Assembly (NCBI GenBank): GCA_039821145.1 | Contig: JBCBOS010000021.1 | Location: 62,001 to 126,000, forward strand | Length of the DNA stretch: 64,000 nt | DNA from: JBCCSZ01 sp039821145 | GTDB lineage: Bacteria > Bacteroidota > Bacteroidia > Chitinophagales > Saprospiraceae | Direction of reading: 5' to 3' | Shown: positions 7,590 through 15,325 of the stretch, in pieces | How positions within the stretch are numbered: position 1 is the stretch's first letter | Layout of the letters: each line of letters opens with the position of its first letter | Notes under the pieces: model-generated | What the model saw: the letters and a program-made list of their open reading frames with translations, nothing else | Database searches by the model: none | Told to the model about the DNA's origin: nothing | Program-made: the position numbers and the translations under genes

Positions 7590-10043
7590 TCAGAAGCTCA
7601 GTGTCAGCCCCAGCAAGAAATTGCGGCCTGCTTGGGGGTACAGTCCCGTTTGGTTGTAGATGCTTTGCGAGGCATCTTCCAGGCGGGTATGCGGTTCGAT
7701 GCCAACAGCATTGTAGCCCACCGATTGGTAGCGGTATGCCCATGCGTTGGTGGAGAACTTGGCGTCGAATAGGTTGCGGACAGTCAATTTAAGGTTGATT
7801 TCCTCGATGGCCTTTCTCGGGCGGAAGTTGTACTGCAGTCGAAAATCACTGAAGCTGTAGGAAGGCAATCTGGTGTTTTCATTGGAGGTATTGTCAATGA
7901 ATTGCTCTCCGACAAACTTGCTCAAAAGCGACACCTTCAGGTCGTGCCGTTGGTTGCGGCCCTGCAATACATCATAACTCAGCTCGCCACTCCAAATGAC
8001 ATTGGGAGAAAAGGCCAGGTCAGAATCTTCGTGTACCACTTCCAATTGACCAAAGGGGGCGTCCCAGCGGTCGATGAACTCCACAAATCTCTTGATCTTG
8101 TTTCTGCTGAAGGTGGCAGTGGTTCCCAATTCGAGCCCCTTGGCCAAGATGGCGCGGGCATCCACTTCAATTCCTGCCCTGTAGCTGTCAGGTACATTGA
8201 CGCGGGTGGCTTCTCCCACATCGTTGATCCGTCCGGTCAGCACCAGTTGGTCTTTGTAGGCCATGTGGTAGAGATTGACACCAAAGTTGAAGCGTTGCCA
8301 CTGCTCGCGATAGCCGATTTCGGTATTCAGCAGGCGCTCTGAATCGGGGCGGCTGGCAGTACTGGATTCGGTAAAGTCGTTGCGGTTGGGCTCGCGATTG
8401 GCCACCCCAAAGGAGGCATAGAGCTGGCGATGGGAATCGACTTCGAAAAACAAACCAGCCTTTGGATTGAAGAAATTGAGCTTGGCCGTTTGGTCCACCC
8501 GTTGCAAGTCTCCATTGGTATCTTGGATGTTGCCCAGAAAATCGTAGTCCACCATTCGATACTGCAAGTCCAGGTAGGCATTGAGGCGAGGGATGAGTTG
8601 GTAGGCAAGCTTTCCGTAAATGTTGAAGTCCAGCTTCTCAGCATCGTTGTCGTAGTAAATGGGGGCCTTGGACTGCTCTCCCTGCAATTCTGTCCAAATG
8701 ACTTCTCCAAAGTGGCGACCTTCGTAATTGCTCAGGGCACCGCCGAGGATGATTTGCAGATCGTCATTGGGGCGATGGGTCAATCCATAGGTGACGCCAT
8801 AAAAGTGGTTGTCGAGCCAACGGCGACGGATCAGGTCTGTCTCTTCATCTCCGGCCAGCCCATAGTCTTCTGGGGATTCATCGGCCTTGTATTGCTCAAA
8901 AAAGCCTTTGCCACGGGTGTAGTGCCCGGCCAGTTTCAGCTCTAGGTTGGAGCTCAGTTGGCGGTTGTAGTGCAGTTGGTAGTGGGTTTGGGTATAGTCG
9001 TCCACTTCGTTGTCGTGTGGTTCCCCACTGCGCTCTGTACCTGCTGAATTGTAGGTGCGCAAGCTGTCGATGTAGGTGTAAGGCACGCCATTCCAGGCTT
9101 GGTAGGTGACCTCGTGACCGGAAAAGACATTGAGGCGGAGCGATTGTTTGTCATCGATCATGGCACCGGAGAAATAGAACGAATGCAGTCTGGCACTGGC
9201 CCGATCGATGTATCCGTCGGAAGTGATGCGCGACAGGCGTCCGTCGAGTGTAAATTTGCCTCCCAGCAGTCCACTTCCTCCCTGAATGTTGTGCCGCAAT
9301 GTGTTGAAAGAACCAACGCCATTGGCAATCTTGAGGTAGGGCTTTTTGTGGACCTTGGCTGTGTTGAGGCTGATGGTCGCTCCGAAGGCCCCGGCCCCGT
9401 TGGTAGAGGTTCCCACGCCTCGTTGGATTTGGACGCCCTCGGTAGAACTGACAAAATCTGGGAGGTCTACCCAGAAAGTCCCCTGTGATTCGGCATCGTT
9501 GAGCGGAATGCCGTTGATGGTCACATTGATGCGGGTGGGGTCACTGCCGCGGATGCGGATGCCCGTGTAGCCGATGCCAGTCCCGGCGTCGGAGGTGACC
9601 ACGGCGGAGGGCGTCCAACGGAGGAGGAAGGGCACATCCTGGCCGAGGTTGTTTTGCTCCAATTGCTCTTTGTTGAGATTGGTGTAGGTGACGGGGGTTT
9701 TGTCATCGGCCCAAGTGTCGAGGACTTCGATTTCCGTCATTCGGTAACTGGTCGGTTGCAGGGTGAATTCCAAGTTTTGGACGTCGGACAGTTCGATGCT
9801 TTGCTGTTCGCCCTGGTAGCCGATGTAGGAGATGATGAGGGTGTAATTGCCCTCCTGGAGTTTGTCGAAGCGGAAAAAACCATCTTCGTCGGTGGTGGTA
9901 CTGCGCTGGATTTCGTCCAGCAGGACAGAAGCGCCGGGCAGTGGTTCGCCGCTGGGATCGGTAATGGTCCCGTTGAGCGAGCTTTGCGCCCAGCTGACAG
10001 TTGCCAGCAATAAGCTGAGTACGCTAGTGAGTAGGAGTCTCAT
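7590..10043 (-). CDS. TonB-dependent outer-membrane receptor, probable thiamin importer
   Basis: An 817-residue TonB-dependent transporter: signal peptide 1-19 (cleavage after SWAQ), a CarboxypepD_reg-like domain at about 22-105 (GTITDPSGEPLPGASVLL), the plug (GVQIQRGVGTSTNGAGAFGA region), then a 22-stranded-type barrel ending in LGLTLSF. The length is that of vitamin/siderophore receptors rather than of SusC proteins, and no SusD gene is adjacent. The 5' leader contains a TPP riboswitch, so the substrate is most likely thiamin or a thiamin precursor. That assignment follows from regulation and from the known OMR1 receptors of Bacteroidetes under THI-element control, not from residues in the receptor. 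Its transcript ends at the terminator at 7530-7577. Confidence 0.88.
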   Translation of the reverse strand: MRLLLTSVLSLLLATVSWAQSSLNGTITDPSGEPLPGASVLLDEIQRSTTTDEDGFFRFDKLQEGNYTLIISYIGYQGEQQSIELSDVQNLEFTLQPTSYRMTEIEVLDTWADDKTPVTYTNLNKEQLEQNNLGQDVPFLLRWTPSAVVTSDAGTGIGYTGIRIRGSDPTRINVTINGIPLNDAESQGTFWVDLPDFVSSTEGVQIQRGVGTSTNGAGAFGATISLNTAKVHKKPYLKIANGVGSFNTLRHNIQGGSGLLGGKFTLDGRLSRITSDGYIDRASARLHSFYFSGAMIDDKQSLRLNVFSGHEVTYQAWNGVPYTYIDSLRTYNSAGTERSGEPHDNEVDDYTQTHYQLHYNRQLSSNLELKLAGHYTRGKGFFEQYKADESPEDYGLAGDEETDLIRRRWLDNHFYGVTYGLTHRPNDDLQIILGGALSNYEGRHFGEVIWTELQGEQSKAPIYYDNDAEKLDFNIYGKLAYQLIPRLNAYLDLQYRMVDYDFLGNIQDTNGDLQRVDQTAKLNFFNPKAGLFFEVDSHRQLYASFGVANREPNRNDFTESSTASRPDSERLLNTEIGYREQWQRFNFGVNLYHMAYKDQLVLTGRINDVGEATRVNVPDSYRAGIEVDARAILAKGLELGTTATFSRNKIKRFVEFIDRWDAPFGQLEVVHEDSDLAFSPNVIWSGELSYDVLQGRNQRHDLKVSLLSKFVGEQFIDNTSNENTRLPSYSFSDFRLQYNFRPRKAIEEINLKLTVRNLFDAKFSTNAWAYRYQSVGYNAVGIEPHTRLEDASQSIYNQTGLYPQAGRNFLLGLTLSF

Positions 10044-10136
10044 GCAGGAAAATTTGAAGTTTTCTTAATCACCCTCCTGGGGTAAGAGGGTGCATATATG
10101 CATATCATAGGCCCAGAAAACCTCTTTGAAGAGAAG

Positions 10137-10217
10137 GCTCATTTCCTTGGCAGCATTACCCGCCCAGGTTCGTGGGTATGATCTCAGCCCGATCCCCTGA
10201 TCGAGCACCCCAATGAT
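10137..10217 (-). promoter_or_regulatory. TPP riboswitch (THI element)
   Basis: Read on the minus strand the leader holds the THI-box blocks in order: GGGGTGC (10211-10205), GCTGAGA with core CTGAGA (10187-10182), the loop after CCCACGAACCTG (GAACCTG at 10171-10165), GGGTAATGC (10161-10153) and AAGGAAAT (about 10148-10141). The outer P1 helix can form from TCATT (around 10216-10212) and AATGA (10143-10139). The spacing and order match thiamin-pyrophosphate-binding aptamers. The aptamer sits 94 bases before the start codon of the TonB receptor; between them are a small CTCTT/AAGAG hairpin, a TGCATATATGCA palindrome (10091-10102) and a CACCCTC/GAGGGTG hairpin (10070-10092), any of which could be part of the switch output. 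Confidence 0.92.
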
Positions 10218-10225
10218 ACGGACAG

Positions 10226-10233
10226 CAAAGATA
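10226..10233 (-). promoter_or_regulatory. -7 box of the riboswitch-led transcript
   Basis: TATCTTTG on the minus strand, a perfect TAnnTTTG -7 element. It ends about 9 bases before the 5' side of the riboswitch P1 helix, exactly where a leader promoter is expected. A convincing -33 element is not visible. It implies that the receptor gene is transcribed from its own promoter and not only by read-through from the kinase gene upstream. Confidence 0.5.
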
Positions 10234-10291
10234 GTAAAAAGGTGAAAAATACCCATTTGATTTGCAGCAATGCGATCAATCAGTAACTGAG

Positions 10292-10801
10292 CTACTGGCT
10301 GGCCTGCCAATGTTCGATGGCTTGGATGGCTTGTTGCCTCCTGGCCTCTTGTCCGCCCGACAGGATGACGAAGGGGCTGTCGAGTTCGGTCAGCCGGTCG
10401 AAGTATCGCTGGAAGAGGGCGTCTCGGTCGTGTGGGTTTTCCCGCAAGGGGTCGTCTTCCCAGGGGATGTCGGGGCTGCAAAGGAAGTAACAGCAGCGGG
10501 GCGCCGGAGAAAGGCGGCTTTCGATCCAGGGGTGTATACGTCCGTATTTGACCTCACTCCAAATGGCGATGGTCAGCAAGTCGGTATCGCAGATCAAGAG
10601 GGGAGGGGAGGAGGAATGCTCTTGGGCCCATTGGCCTTTGGCGATGTCCAGGAGGTCGGATTCGACATAGGGGCGATGGAGTTGGTGCAGATAATCTCTG
10701 GCGTATTCTACCACCCAGGGGCAGTCGAAGTGCTGGGCCAGTTGGACGGCCAGGGTTGTTTTGCCACTTGATTCAGGGCCTGTACACACGACTTTCAGCA
10801 T
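10292..10801 (-). CDS. NadR-type P-loop kinase/ATPase (ribosylnicotinamide kinase-like)
   Basis: A 169-residue cytoplasmic protein with Walker A GPESSGKTT at residues 8-16, a VVEYARDYL motif at about 34-42, and DTDLLTIAIWSEVKYG further on. These are the signatures of the nucleoside-kinase domain found at the C-terminus of NadR (AAA_28-type), here as a free-standing protein without the adenylyltransferase domain. NadR domains phosphorylate ribosylnicotinamide; the substrate here is unknown. It ends 74 bp before the riboswitch of the thiamin-type receptor on the same strand, so a role in trapping or activating an imported vitamin is a reasonable inference. The start ATG at 10799-10801 is 7 residues before the P-loop, normal for the family. 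Confidence 0.8.
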   Translation of the reverse strand: MLKVVCTGPESSGKTTLAVQLAQHFDCPWVVEYARDYLHQLHRPYVESDLLDIAKGQWAQEHSSSPPLLICDTDLLTIAIWSEVKYGRIHPWIESRLSPAPRCCYFLCSPDIPWEDDPLRENPHDRDALFQRYFDRLTELDSPFVILSGGQEARRQQAIQAIEHWQASQ

Positions 10802-10947
10802 TTGTATCTATATTTATACTCTCCCAACTACTGTGTTATGAGTAGAGGAGTGCCTTTTGGTATTGGCCAAAACTTCTATGGCTCGATCTTTTCCCCATAC
10901 AGTAAGAGGTTTGCTCGAAAGCTTTCAACGACAAAAATAAAGAATCT

Positions 10948-11745
10948 ATGGAAACAGAAGTGCGCAAATGTAAGAACTGTCAGAGTGTGCTCCACGGGCC
11001 TTACTGCAGTGTCTGTGGACAAAAATGGATCGACGAACGCCTCACTGTCAAGCGGGTGCTGTCCAGTGCCATCAGCAACATTTTCAACTTGGAGAAAGGG
11101 CTTTGGTATACGGTCAAAATGCTGTTCATCAGCCCTGGTCAGGTTGTCAGAGACTATGTCAACGGCCGCACCCAGCCTTATTTCCCTCCCTTTCGCTATG
11201 CCTTGATTTTCATTGCTTTGGCTGCCTTCGCCAATTTGGGCTTGGGGGTCTACGACAGTCAAATGGATCAGATCATCGACCAGTGTAAGAAGATTGGAAT
11301 GTACAGTACGCCTGAAGATGAGGCACAAGGTCGGGAGATCATGAAGTTTATGACCAATTTCCTCAACTTCATCCCCTTTTTGTTGCTGCCCTTTTTGAGC
11401 TTGTCCAGTTACGTACTCTTCAAGAGAGAGAAGTGGTACTATGCCGAGCACATGGCTCTGAACACTTTTCTGTTGGGGCATGTGAGCTTATTGGGCATCT
11501 TCAATACATTGCTGGTTTACTTTGTTCCTGCTGTCTTGCCCTTCTTCTTTTTCCTATCAACGGCAATCTACATCCTGGTCTACGGCCTGTGTTACCGTCA
11601 GCTGTTCAAGCGGAACTTGTTCGAGGGCTTCTTTCTGGGATTTTTCACCTATCTCCTGGCCTTTGTCTTCTTTTTCCTTACGGTGGGCGTACTTTCTTTT
11701 GTCTTGGGATTTGCGGTTGCCATGATCATGAAGAGCTTTGACTGA
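10948..11745 (+). CDS. DUF3667 integral membrane protein
   Basis: A 265-residue protein with an N-terminal zinc ribbon (CKNC ... CSVC, residues 8-24) followed by the DUF3667 hallmark (LFISPGQVVRDYVNGRTQPYF and PPFRYALIF) and about five hydrophobic segments in the remaining 190 residues. DUF3667 proteins are common in Bacteroidota inner membranes and have no established function. It is divergent from the NadR-type kinase, with 146 bp between start codons. The last helices are exceptionally Phe-rich (LLAFVFFFLTVGVLSFVLGF). Confidence 0.85.
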   Translation: METEVRKCKNCQSVLHGPYCSVCGQKWIDERLTVKRVLSSAISNIFNLEKGLWYTVKMLFISPGQVVRDYVNGRTQPYFPPFRYALIFIALAAFANLGLGVYDSQMDQIIDQCKKIGMYSTPEDEAQGREIMKFMTNFLNFIPFLLLPFLSLSSYVLFKREKWYYAEHMALNTFLLGHVSLLGIFNTLLVYFVPAVLPFFFFLSTAIYILVYGLCYRQLFKRNLFEGFFLGFFTYLLAFVFFFLTVGVLSFVLGFAVAMIMKSFD

Positions 11746-11824
11746 CAGATGGTCCGACCGTACCCCCTTGCTTATATTGGGCGAATCGACTACCTTGCTC
11801 CTTCATCAGTAAGAAGTAACCAGC

Positions 11825-12409
11825 ATGCACGACATAGAGCCTTATCCGAGATGGCGCGACTACTATGTGGCCGAGGAGGACGAACGGTCTCCTTTCTACG
11901 GCCGGGAATACAGTGAATTTCACTTTACACAAAAGATTTACAACTATTTCATTCATCCACAATGGGATGCCTTTGGCTCTCCCACTTTGTACATGAAGCT
12001 TCTGTATGTGGGGTATGAAGAAAAGTTTGCCATCATCGAGTTGATGGGGGAGTGGAATGATTGTTTACAGAATGACATCATGTTTTTGAAACGCGAAATT
12101 GTCGACCATCTGGCACAATACGACATTTCGCGATACATCATTGCTTGTGACAATGTGCTGAACTTCCACGGCTCTGACGATTGCTATTACGAGGAGTGGT
12201 CTGAGGATGTGAGTGAATACAGTGGTTGGATTTGCCTGCTCAATACTTTGGACCACGTTCGCCAGGAAATGGAGGAAACTTTCCTGCAGCAATATGTCAA
12301 CTTCGGGGGGGAGTTCAACGATTTGGAATGGCGTGCCCTCAAGCCCAAGGTCCTTTTCAAGGCGGTGGATCGCATGATTCACACTGGTGTCAAGCAGCTT
12401 TATTATTAG
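11825..12409 (+). CDS. conserved hypothetical acidic protein
   Basis: A 194-residue soluble protein with no signal peptide or membrane segment; I do not recognise a named domain. It is rich in aromatic and acidic residues (WRDYYVAEEDERSPFYGREY near the N-terminus, DDCYYEEWSEDVSEYSGW around 125-142). The gene lies 79 bp after the DUF3667 gene and 51 bp before era on the same strand, but era has its own promoter-like site just after this gene's stop. I recall similar proteins next to era in related genomes, but this cannot be checked here. The start is the ATG at 11825, with no better alternative. Confidence 0.75.
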   Translation: MHDIEPYPRWRDYYVAEEDERSPFYGREYSEFHFTQKIYNYFIHPQWDAFGSPTLYMKLLYVGYEEKFAIIELMGEWNDCLQNDIMFLKREIVDHLAQYDISRYIIACDNVLNFHGSDDCYYEEWSEDVSEYSGWICLLNTLDHVRQEMEETFLQQYVNFGGEFNDLEWRALKPKVLFKAVDRMIHTGVKQLYY

Positions 12410-12425
12410 CCTGACCGAATTTGCG

Positions 12426-12433
12426 TACCTTTG
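12426..12433 (+). promoter_or_regulatory. candidate -7 box of the era promoter
   Basis: TACCTTTG, a perfect Bacteroidota -7 element, 27 bases before the ATG at 12461. A weak TTTA lies about 23 bases upstream at 12399-12402. It also decides the era start: the longer open frame would begin with a TTG inside this box (12431), which is implausible. Confidence 0.45.
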
Positions 12434-12460
12434 CCCAAAAGGACCAATTCATCTTTGCGC

Positions 12461-13351
12461 ATGCACAAATCTGGCTTTGTCAACATCATCGGTCGCCCCA
12501 ATGTGGGCAAGTCTACCTTGATGAACGCCCTGGTAGGGGAGCGGATGTCCATCATCACCAACAAACCACAGACCACTCGCCATCGAATCATCGGCATTCT
12601 GAGTGGAGAGGATTTTCAAATTGTCTTTTCTGATACGCCGGGCATCGTCCGCGATCCGGCTTACAAGATGCACGAGGCGATGAACCGCTTTGTGAAGACC
12701 ACCTTCGAAGATGCAGACATCATGCTGTTGATCGCAGCGGCAGGTGATCCCTTCCCTTCTGACATCCAAATGTTGCAAAAACTGTCCAAGCTCGACATCC
12801 CCCTGATTCTGGTCATCAACAAAGAAGATTTGGTGGACAAGGCGCAGATTGCCCAAATGATCCAGGAATGGAACAAGGAGGTTTCCTTCACAGAAACGGT
12901 GGTGATTTCTGCCTTGCATGGGCGGCAGGTAGACGTATTGCAGAACCTGATCTTGAAGTATTTGCCAGAAGGCCCTATCTACTACCCCAAGGATCAACTG
13001 ACGGACAAGCCCGAGCGGTTTTTTGTCAGTGAGATCATCCGCGAAAAAATTCTCTTGCAGTACAAACAGGAAATTCCCTACTCTTGCGAGGTGCTGGTGG
13101 AATCCTTCAAAGAGACCAAAACCAAGAAAGGAGAGCCCTTGGTGCGCATCTCTGCGATGATTTTTGCGGCGCGCAAGACCCAAAAGAGCATCATCATTGG
13201 CAAGGGAGGAGAGGCGATCAAACGATTGGGAATGGCGGCTCGCAAAGACATTGAGACCTTTTTGGAACAAAAAGTATTCTTGGAGCTGCACGTCAAGGTA
13301 AAGGACAATTGGCGGGACAGCGAGCAGCAGCTCAAAAACTTTGGCTATTGA
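12461..13351 (+). CDS. era: GTPase Era
   Basis: GTPase that binds the 3' end of 16S rRNA and is needed for 30S subunit assembly and cell-cycle progress. The 296-residue protein has the P-loop GRPNVGKS at 11-18, the switch region NKPQTTRHR, DTPG at 58-61, NKED at 120-123, and a C-terminal KH domain with the IIIGKGGEAIKRLG signature, ending in QLKNFGY. The length is normal. The start MHKSGFVNIIG at 12461 was preferred over a TTG ten codons upstream, because the upstream codons fall in the promoter box and this start matches Era N-termini. A hairpin terminator follows at 13359-13384. Confidence 0.95.
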   Translation: MHKSGFVNIIGRPNVGKSTLMNALVGERMSIITNKPQTTRHRIIGILSGEDFQIVFSDTPGIVRDPAYKMHEAMNRFVKTTFEDADIMLLIAAAGDPFPSDIQMLQKLSKLDIPLILVINKEDLVDKAQIAQMIQEWNKEVSFTETVVISALHGRQVDVLQNLILKYLPEGPIYYPKDQLTDKPERFFVSEIIREKILLQYKQEIPYSCEVLVESFKETKTKKGEPLVRISAMIFAARKTQKSIIIGKGGEAIKRLGMAARKDIETFLEQKVFLELHVKVKDNWRDSEQQLKNFGY

Positions 13352-13358
13352 CCCAATG

Positions 13359-13384
13359 AAAAAAGCCGACGGATGCCGGCTTCC
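13359..13384. terminator. intrinsic terminator between convergent era and the Crp/Fnr gene
   Basis: Stem AAGCCG (13363-13368) with CGGCTT (13377-13382), loop of 8. On the minus strand it is followed by a run of six T, a strong terminator for the Crp/Fnr gene; on the plus strand the T-tract is weak, so termination of era is less certain. Confidence 0.65.
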
Positions 13385-13454
13385 TAATTAATACCATTTT
13401 CAAACCTTTTTATTACGCTAAAAATGTCCCTTGCATGTTGTGGCAATACGGGGC

Positions 13455-14141
13455 TCAGATGAGCTTGCCCATATCTCTGACCAGGATGCTCTTGCGGTTG
13501 AAATAGATCAAGTCCATTTTGCGCAACTCATTGAGAACGCTGGTAACTGTCTGGCGGGATGTCCCGGTCAGGTTTGCAATGTCTTGCTGTGTGAGGCTGT
13601 GGCGAAGCAGCATTTCATATCCTACTCGGCGGCCACGGCTGGCTACGTTTTCCTTGATGAAATCAATGATGCGCGTGCGGGCATCCTTGAAAATGAGTGA
13701 TTCCAAGCGACTTTCTGCCTTGCGCAAGCGGTTGCCCAAAATTTGGATGACCTTCAAACTCAGTCGAGAGTTGTGCTCCATCAATTTTTGGAAGTTGCCT
13801 ACCTTGAGGATCCCCAAGTGTACCTCTTCATTCATGGCACGGGCAAAATCCTGCCGCTTCTCTTCTCCTACCAAGGACAGTTCACCAAACATGGCCATGG
13901 GGTGAAGAATCTGCTTGATGACTTCTTTGCCATCGCTGTTGTGTCTGCCGATTTTGACGGTGCCCCGTAACAAGAAGAAGACACAGTCGGAATAGTCAGA
14001 CGCCATATAAACATAGTGGTATTTTGGGATTACCTTGGTCTCAAGCATGTTGGCCAGCATGTGGCGTTCCTCGATGTTGAGAGATTCGAATAGGGGAAAG
14101 TGCTCTAGACTTTTAGCGGATGGTGTAGAAGTTGTAATCAT
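13455..14141 (-). CDS. Crp/Fnr-family transcriptional regulator
   Basis: A 228-residue regulator with an N-terminal cyclic-nucleotide-binding-type beta-roll (about residues 15-130; FLLRGTVKIGRH and HPMAMFGELSLVGEEKRQ), a long dimer helix, and a C-terminal winged helix (LTQQDIANLTGTSRQTVTSV at about 185-204) whose SRQTV recognition helix is typical of the family. There is no N-terminal Cys cluster, so it is not an oxygen-sensing FNR of the classical kind. The phosphate-binding segment is GELSLVGEEKRQDFARA rather than the E. coli RAA arrangement, so the ligand is uncertain. An inverted repeat upstream (14204-14225) could be an operator for autoregulation. Confidence 0.88.
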   Translation of the reverse strand: MITTSTPSAKSLEHFPLFESLNIEERHMLANMLETKVIPKYHYVYMASDYSDCVFFLLRGTVKIGRHNSDGKEVIKQILHPMAMFGELSLVGEEKRQDFARAMNEEVHLGILKVGNFQKLMEHNSRLSLKVIQILGNRLRKAESRLESLIFKDARTRIIDFIKENVASRGRRVGYEMLLRHSLTQQDIANLTGTSRQTVTSVLNELRKMDLIYFNRKSILVRDMGKLI

Positions 14142-14203
14142 GGTAATACGTAGTTTTTCAATTCCTTTGATACAAATATCTATGGAAAGTCTTATTACAT
14201 AAA

Positions 14204-14225
14204 GTACAATATTTTGGATTTGTAC
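14204..14225. promoter_or_regulatory. inverted repeat upstream of the Crp/Fnr gene, possible operator
   Basis: GTACAA (14204-14209) and TTGTAC (14220-14225), a perfect 6-bp inverted repeat with a 10-bp A/T-rich spacer, centred about 73 bp upstream of the Crp/Fnr start codon. The half-site spacing of 16 bp fits a dimeric winged-helix regulator. Binding is inference. Confidence 0.3.
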
Positions 14226-14623
14226 ATGATGGGAAGCAGATGTATTGTGTGTAAAATGCTGGTTATCAGTATGTTAATTTTTTATCCGCTTTCATTTGTT
14301 TTGAAATTGAACCAAATATTTACCTATTTTGGCCTCGATTTGTAGTATTATTCTTGGGTGGTGACGATTTGGATGGAAATTAAAATTGGCAATTATTGGA
14401 CTCTGCTGCTCTTTCCTTTTGGCGTCACAACGGCATTTTGTACCTGCCAAATGTCTCTTGATCACCTACTGTGACAGTGCTGTAAATATTTTTCTCATTT
14501 TTTTGCAAGGGGCGTTTTTTCTGCAATCTCGGCAAGGACTTGTTTCCCTGCGCATTACACTCCACGATTCCTACTAATGTTTTCCAAATGCCCAAGCAGA
14601 TGTATGACCGAATGCCGGAAGTG

Positions 14624-14654
14624 TTTCGGACAGTCTCTTTTTTTCGTATTTTTG
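14624..14654 (+). promoter_or_regulatory. candidate orphan promoter in the intergenic region
   Basis: TTTC (14624-14627), 19-base spacer, TATTTTTG (14647-14654): a perfect -7 and a one-mismatch -33 element at the right distance. No gene starts downstream within reach; transcription would pass through the stem-loop at 14778-14835, so it may drive a small RNA. Confidence 0.4.
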
Positions 14655-14777
14655 CAATGAGTTTTTCAGCCTTCAACCAACACAGGTTTTTTCCCCTCCC
14701 AGCCTGTCAACCGCTTCAGTTTCCTACTTTCCTAGAGATCAACCCCTGAGATCGGTACTCGCATGTTCGTGCTGCTC

Positions 14778-14835
14778 TGACAAAATCCTTGTGATTTGCT
14801 CGGATGGGAAGCAAATGCCATCGCAGATTTTGTCA
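14778..14835. other. two-tier stem-loop, candidate small-RNA structure
   Basis: Outer arms TGACAAAATC (14778-14787) and GATTTTGTCA (14826-14835) pair perfectly over 10 bp; inside them ATTTGCT (14794-14800) and AGCAAAT (14810-14816) pair over 7 bp around a 9-base loop. The plus-strand 3' side is followed by a short T-run (14842-14845). The arrangement suggests either a terminator-ended small RNA from the 14624-14654 promoter or a structured regulatory site; nothing identifies a known RNA family. Confidence 0.4.
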
Positions 14836-15325
14836 CATTACTTTTGGAGCCACTTCTGTGAATGTAGCAAGCTGTTTTTGTGAAATTCAGTGGTTTTTGT
14901 GACGAAATCCGAGCCTTTCATCCACTTGATCAAAACCTCCCTTCTGCCCATTTTCTTCTTTGGAAAGCAAAATTCCTCACAGTCTTTCTCCAAATACAAG
15001 AAGATGATGGAAGCAGAAATTGCAGCCGGAATGCACTTGACTCCGAAAATGCCACAACAAGCCATTCATTGCTGCATCGATTGAACGATACCCCTTTACA
15101 TATGGAAGCTACTGCTGATATAACTGATAATGAGATAGTTGTGAGAAATATGTAAAGAATAAAAATAAGTAAAAGTCAGTCCGATGGCTTGATTTTTGCT
15201 GAAATACAGACCTTGAAACGAATCATGGATATTCCCCTGAAAAAGCAAGAATTGAACTTGCCAATCTGTGACATAGTAATGTAGACGAATCGATTTTTTG
15301 ACAATTTTGACCAATCCCTAGAACT

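Larger units (their letters stand above)
14142..15325. other. 1.2-kb gene-free interval before the giant adhesin gene
   Basis: No convincing coding frame: the longest frames (60-90 codons, either strand) lack recognisable content and plausible starts. It holds an inverted repeat at 14204-14225, a promoter-like pair at 14624-14654, and a two-tier stem-loop at 14778-14835 (listed separately). The last 170 bases before the adhesin start are A/T-rich with T-tracts (15293-15308), but no clear TAnnTTTG box could be assigned to the adhesin gene. No tRNA was seen. Confidence 0.6.

Noticed and set aside
10065..10481. 138-codon minus-strand frame across the riboswitch
   Set aside because: It starts inside the NadR-type kinase gene in another frame and runs through the aptamer; a riboswitch leader explains the sequence better.
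14425..14676. 83-codon minus-strand frame in the long intergenic region
   Set aside because: No family resemblance, no plausible promoter or ribosome site, and it overlaps opposing open frames of similar length, as expected by chance.
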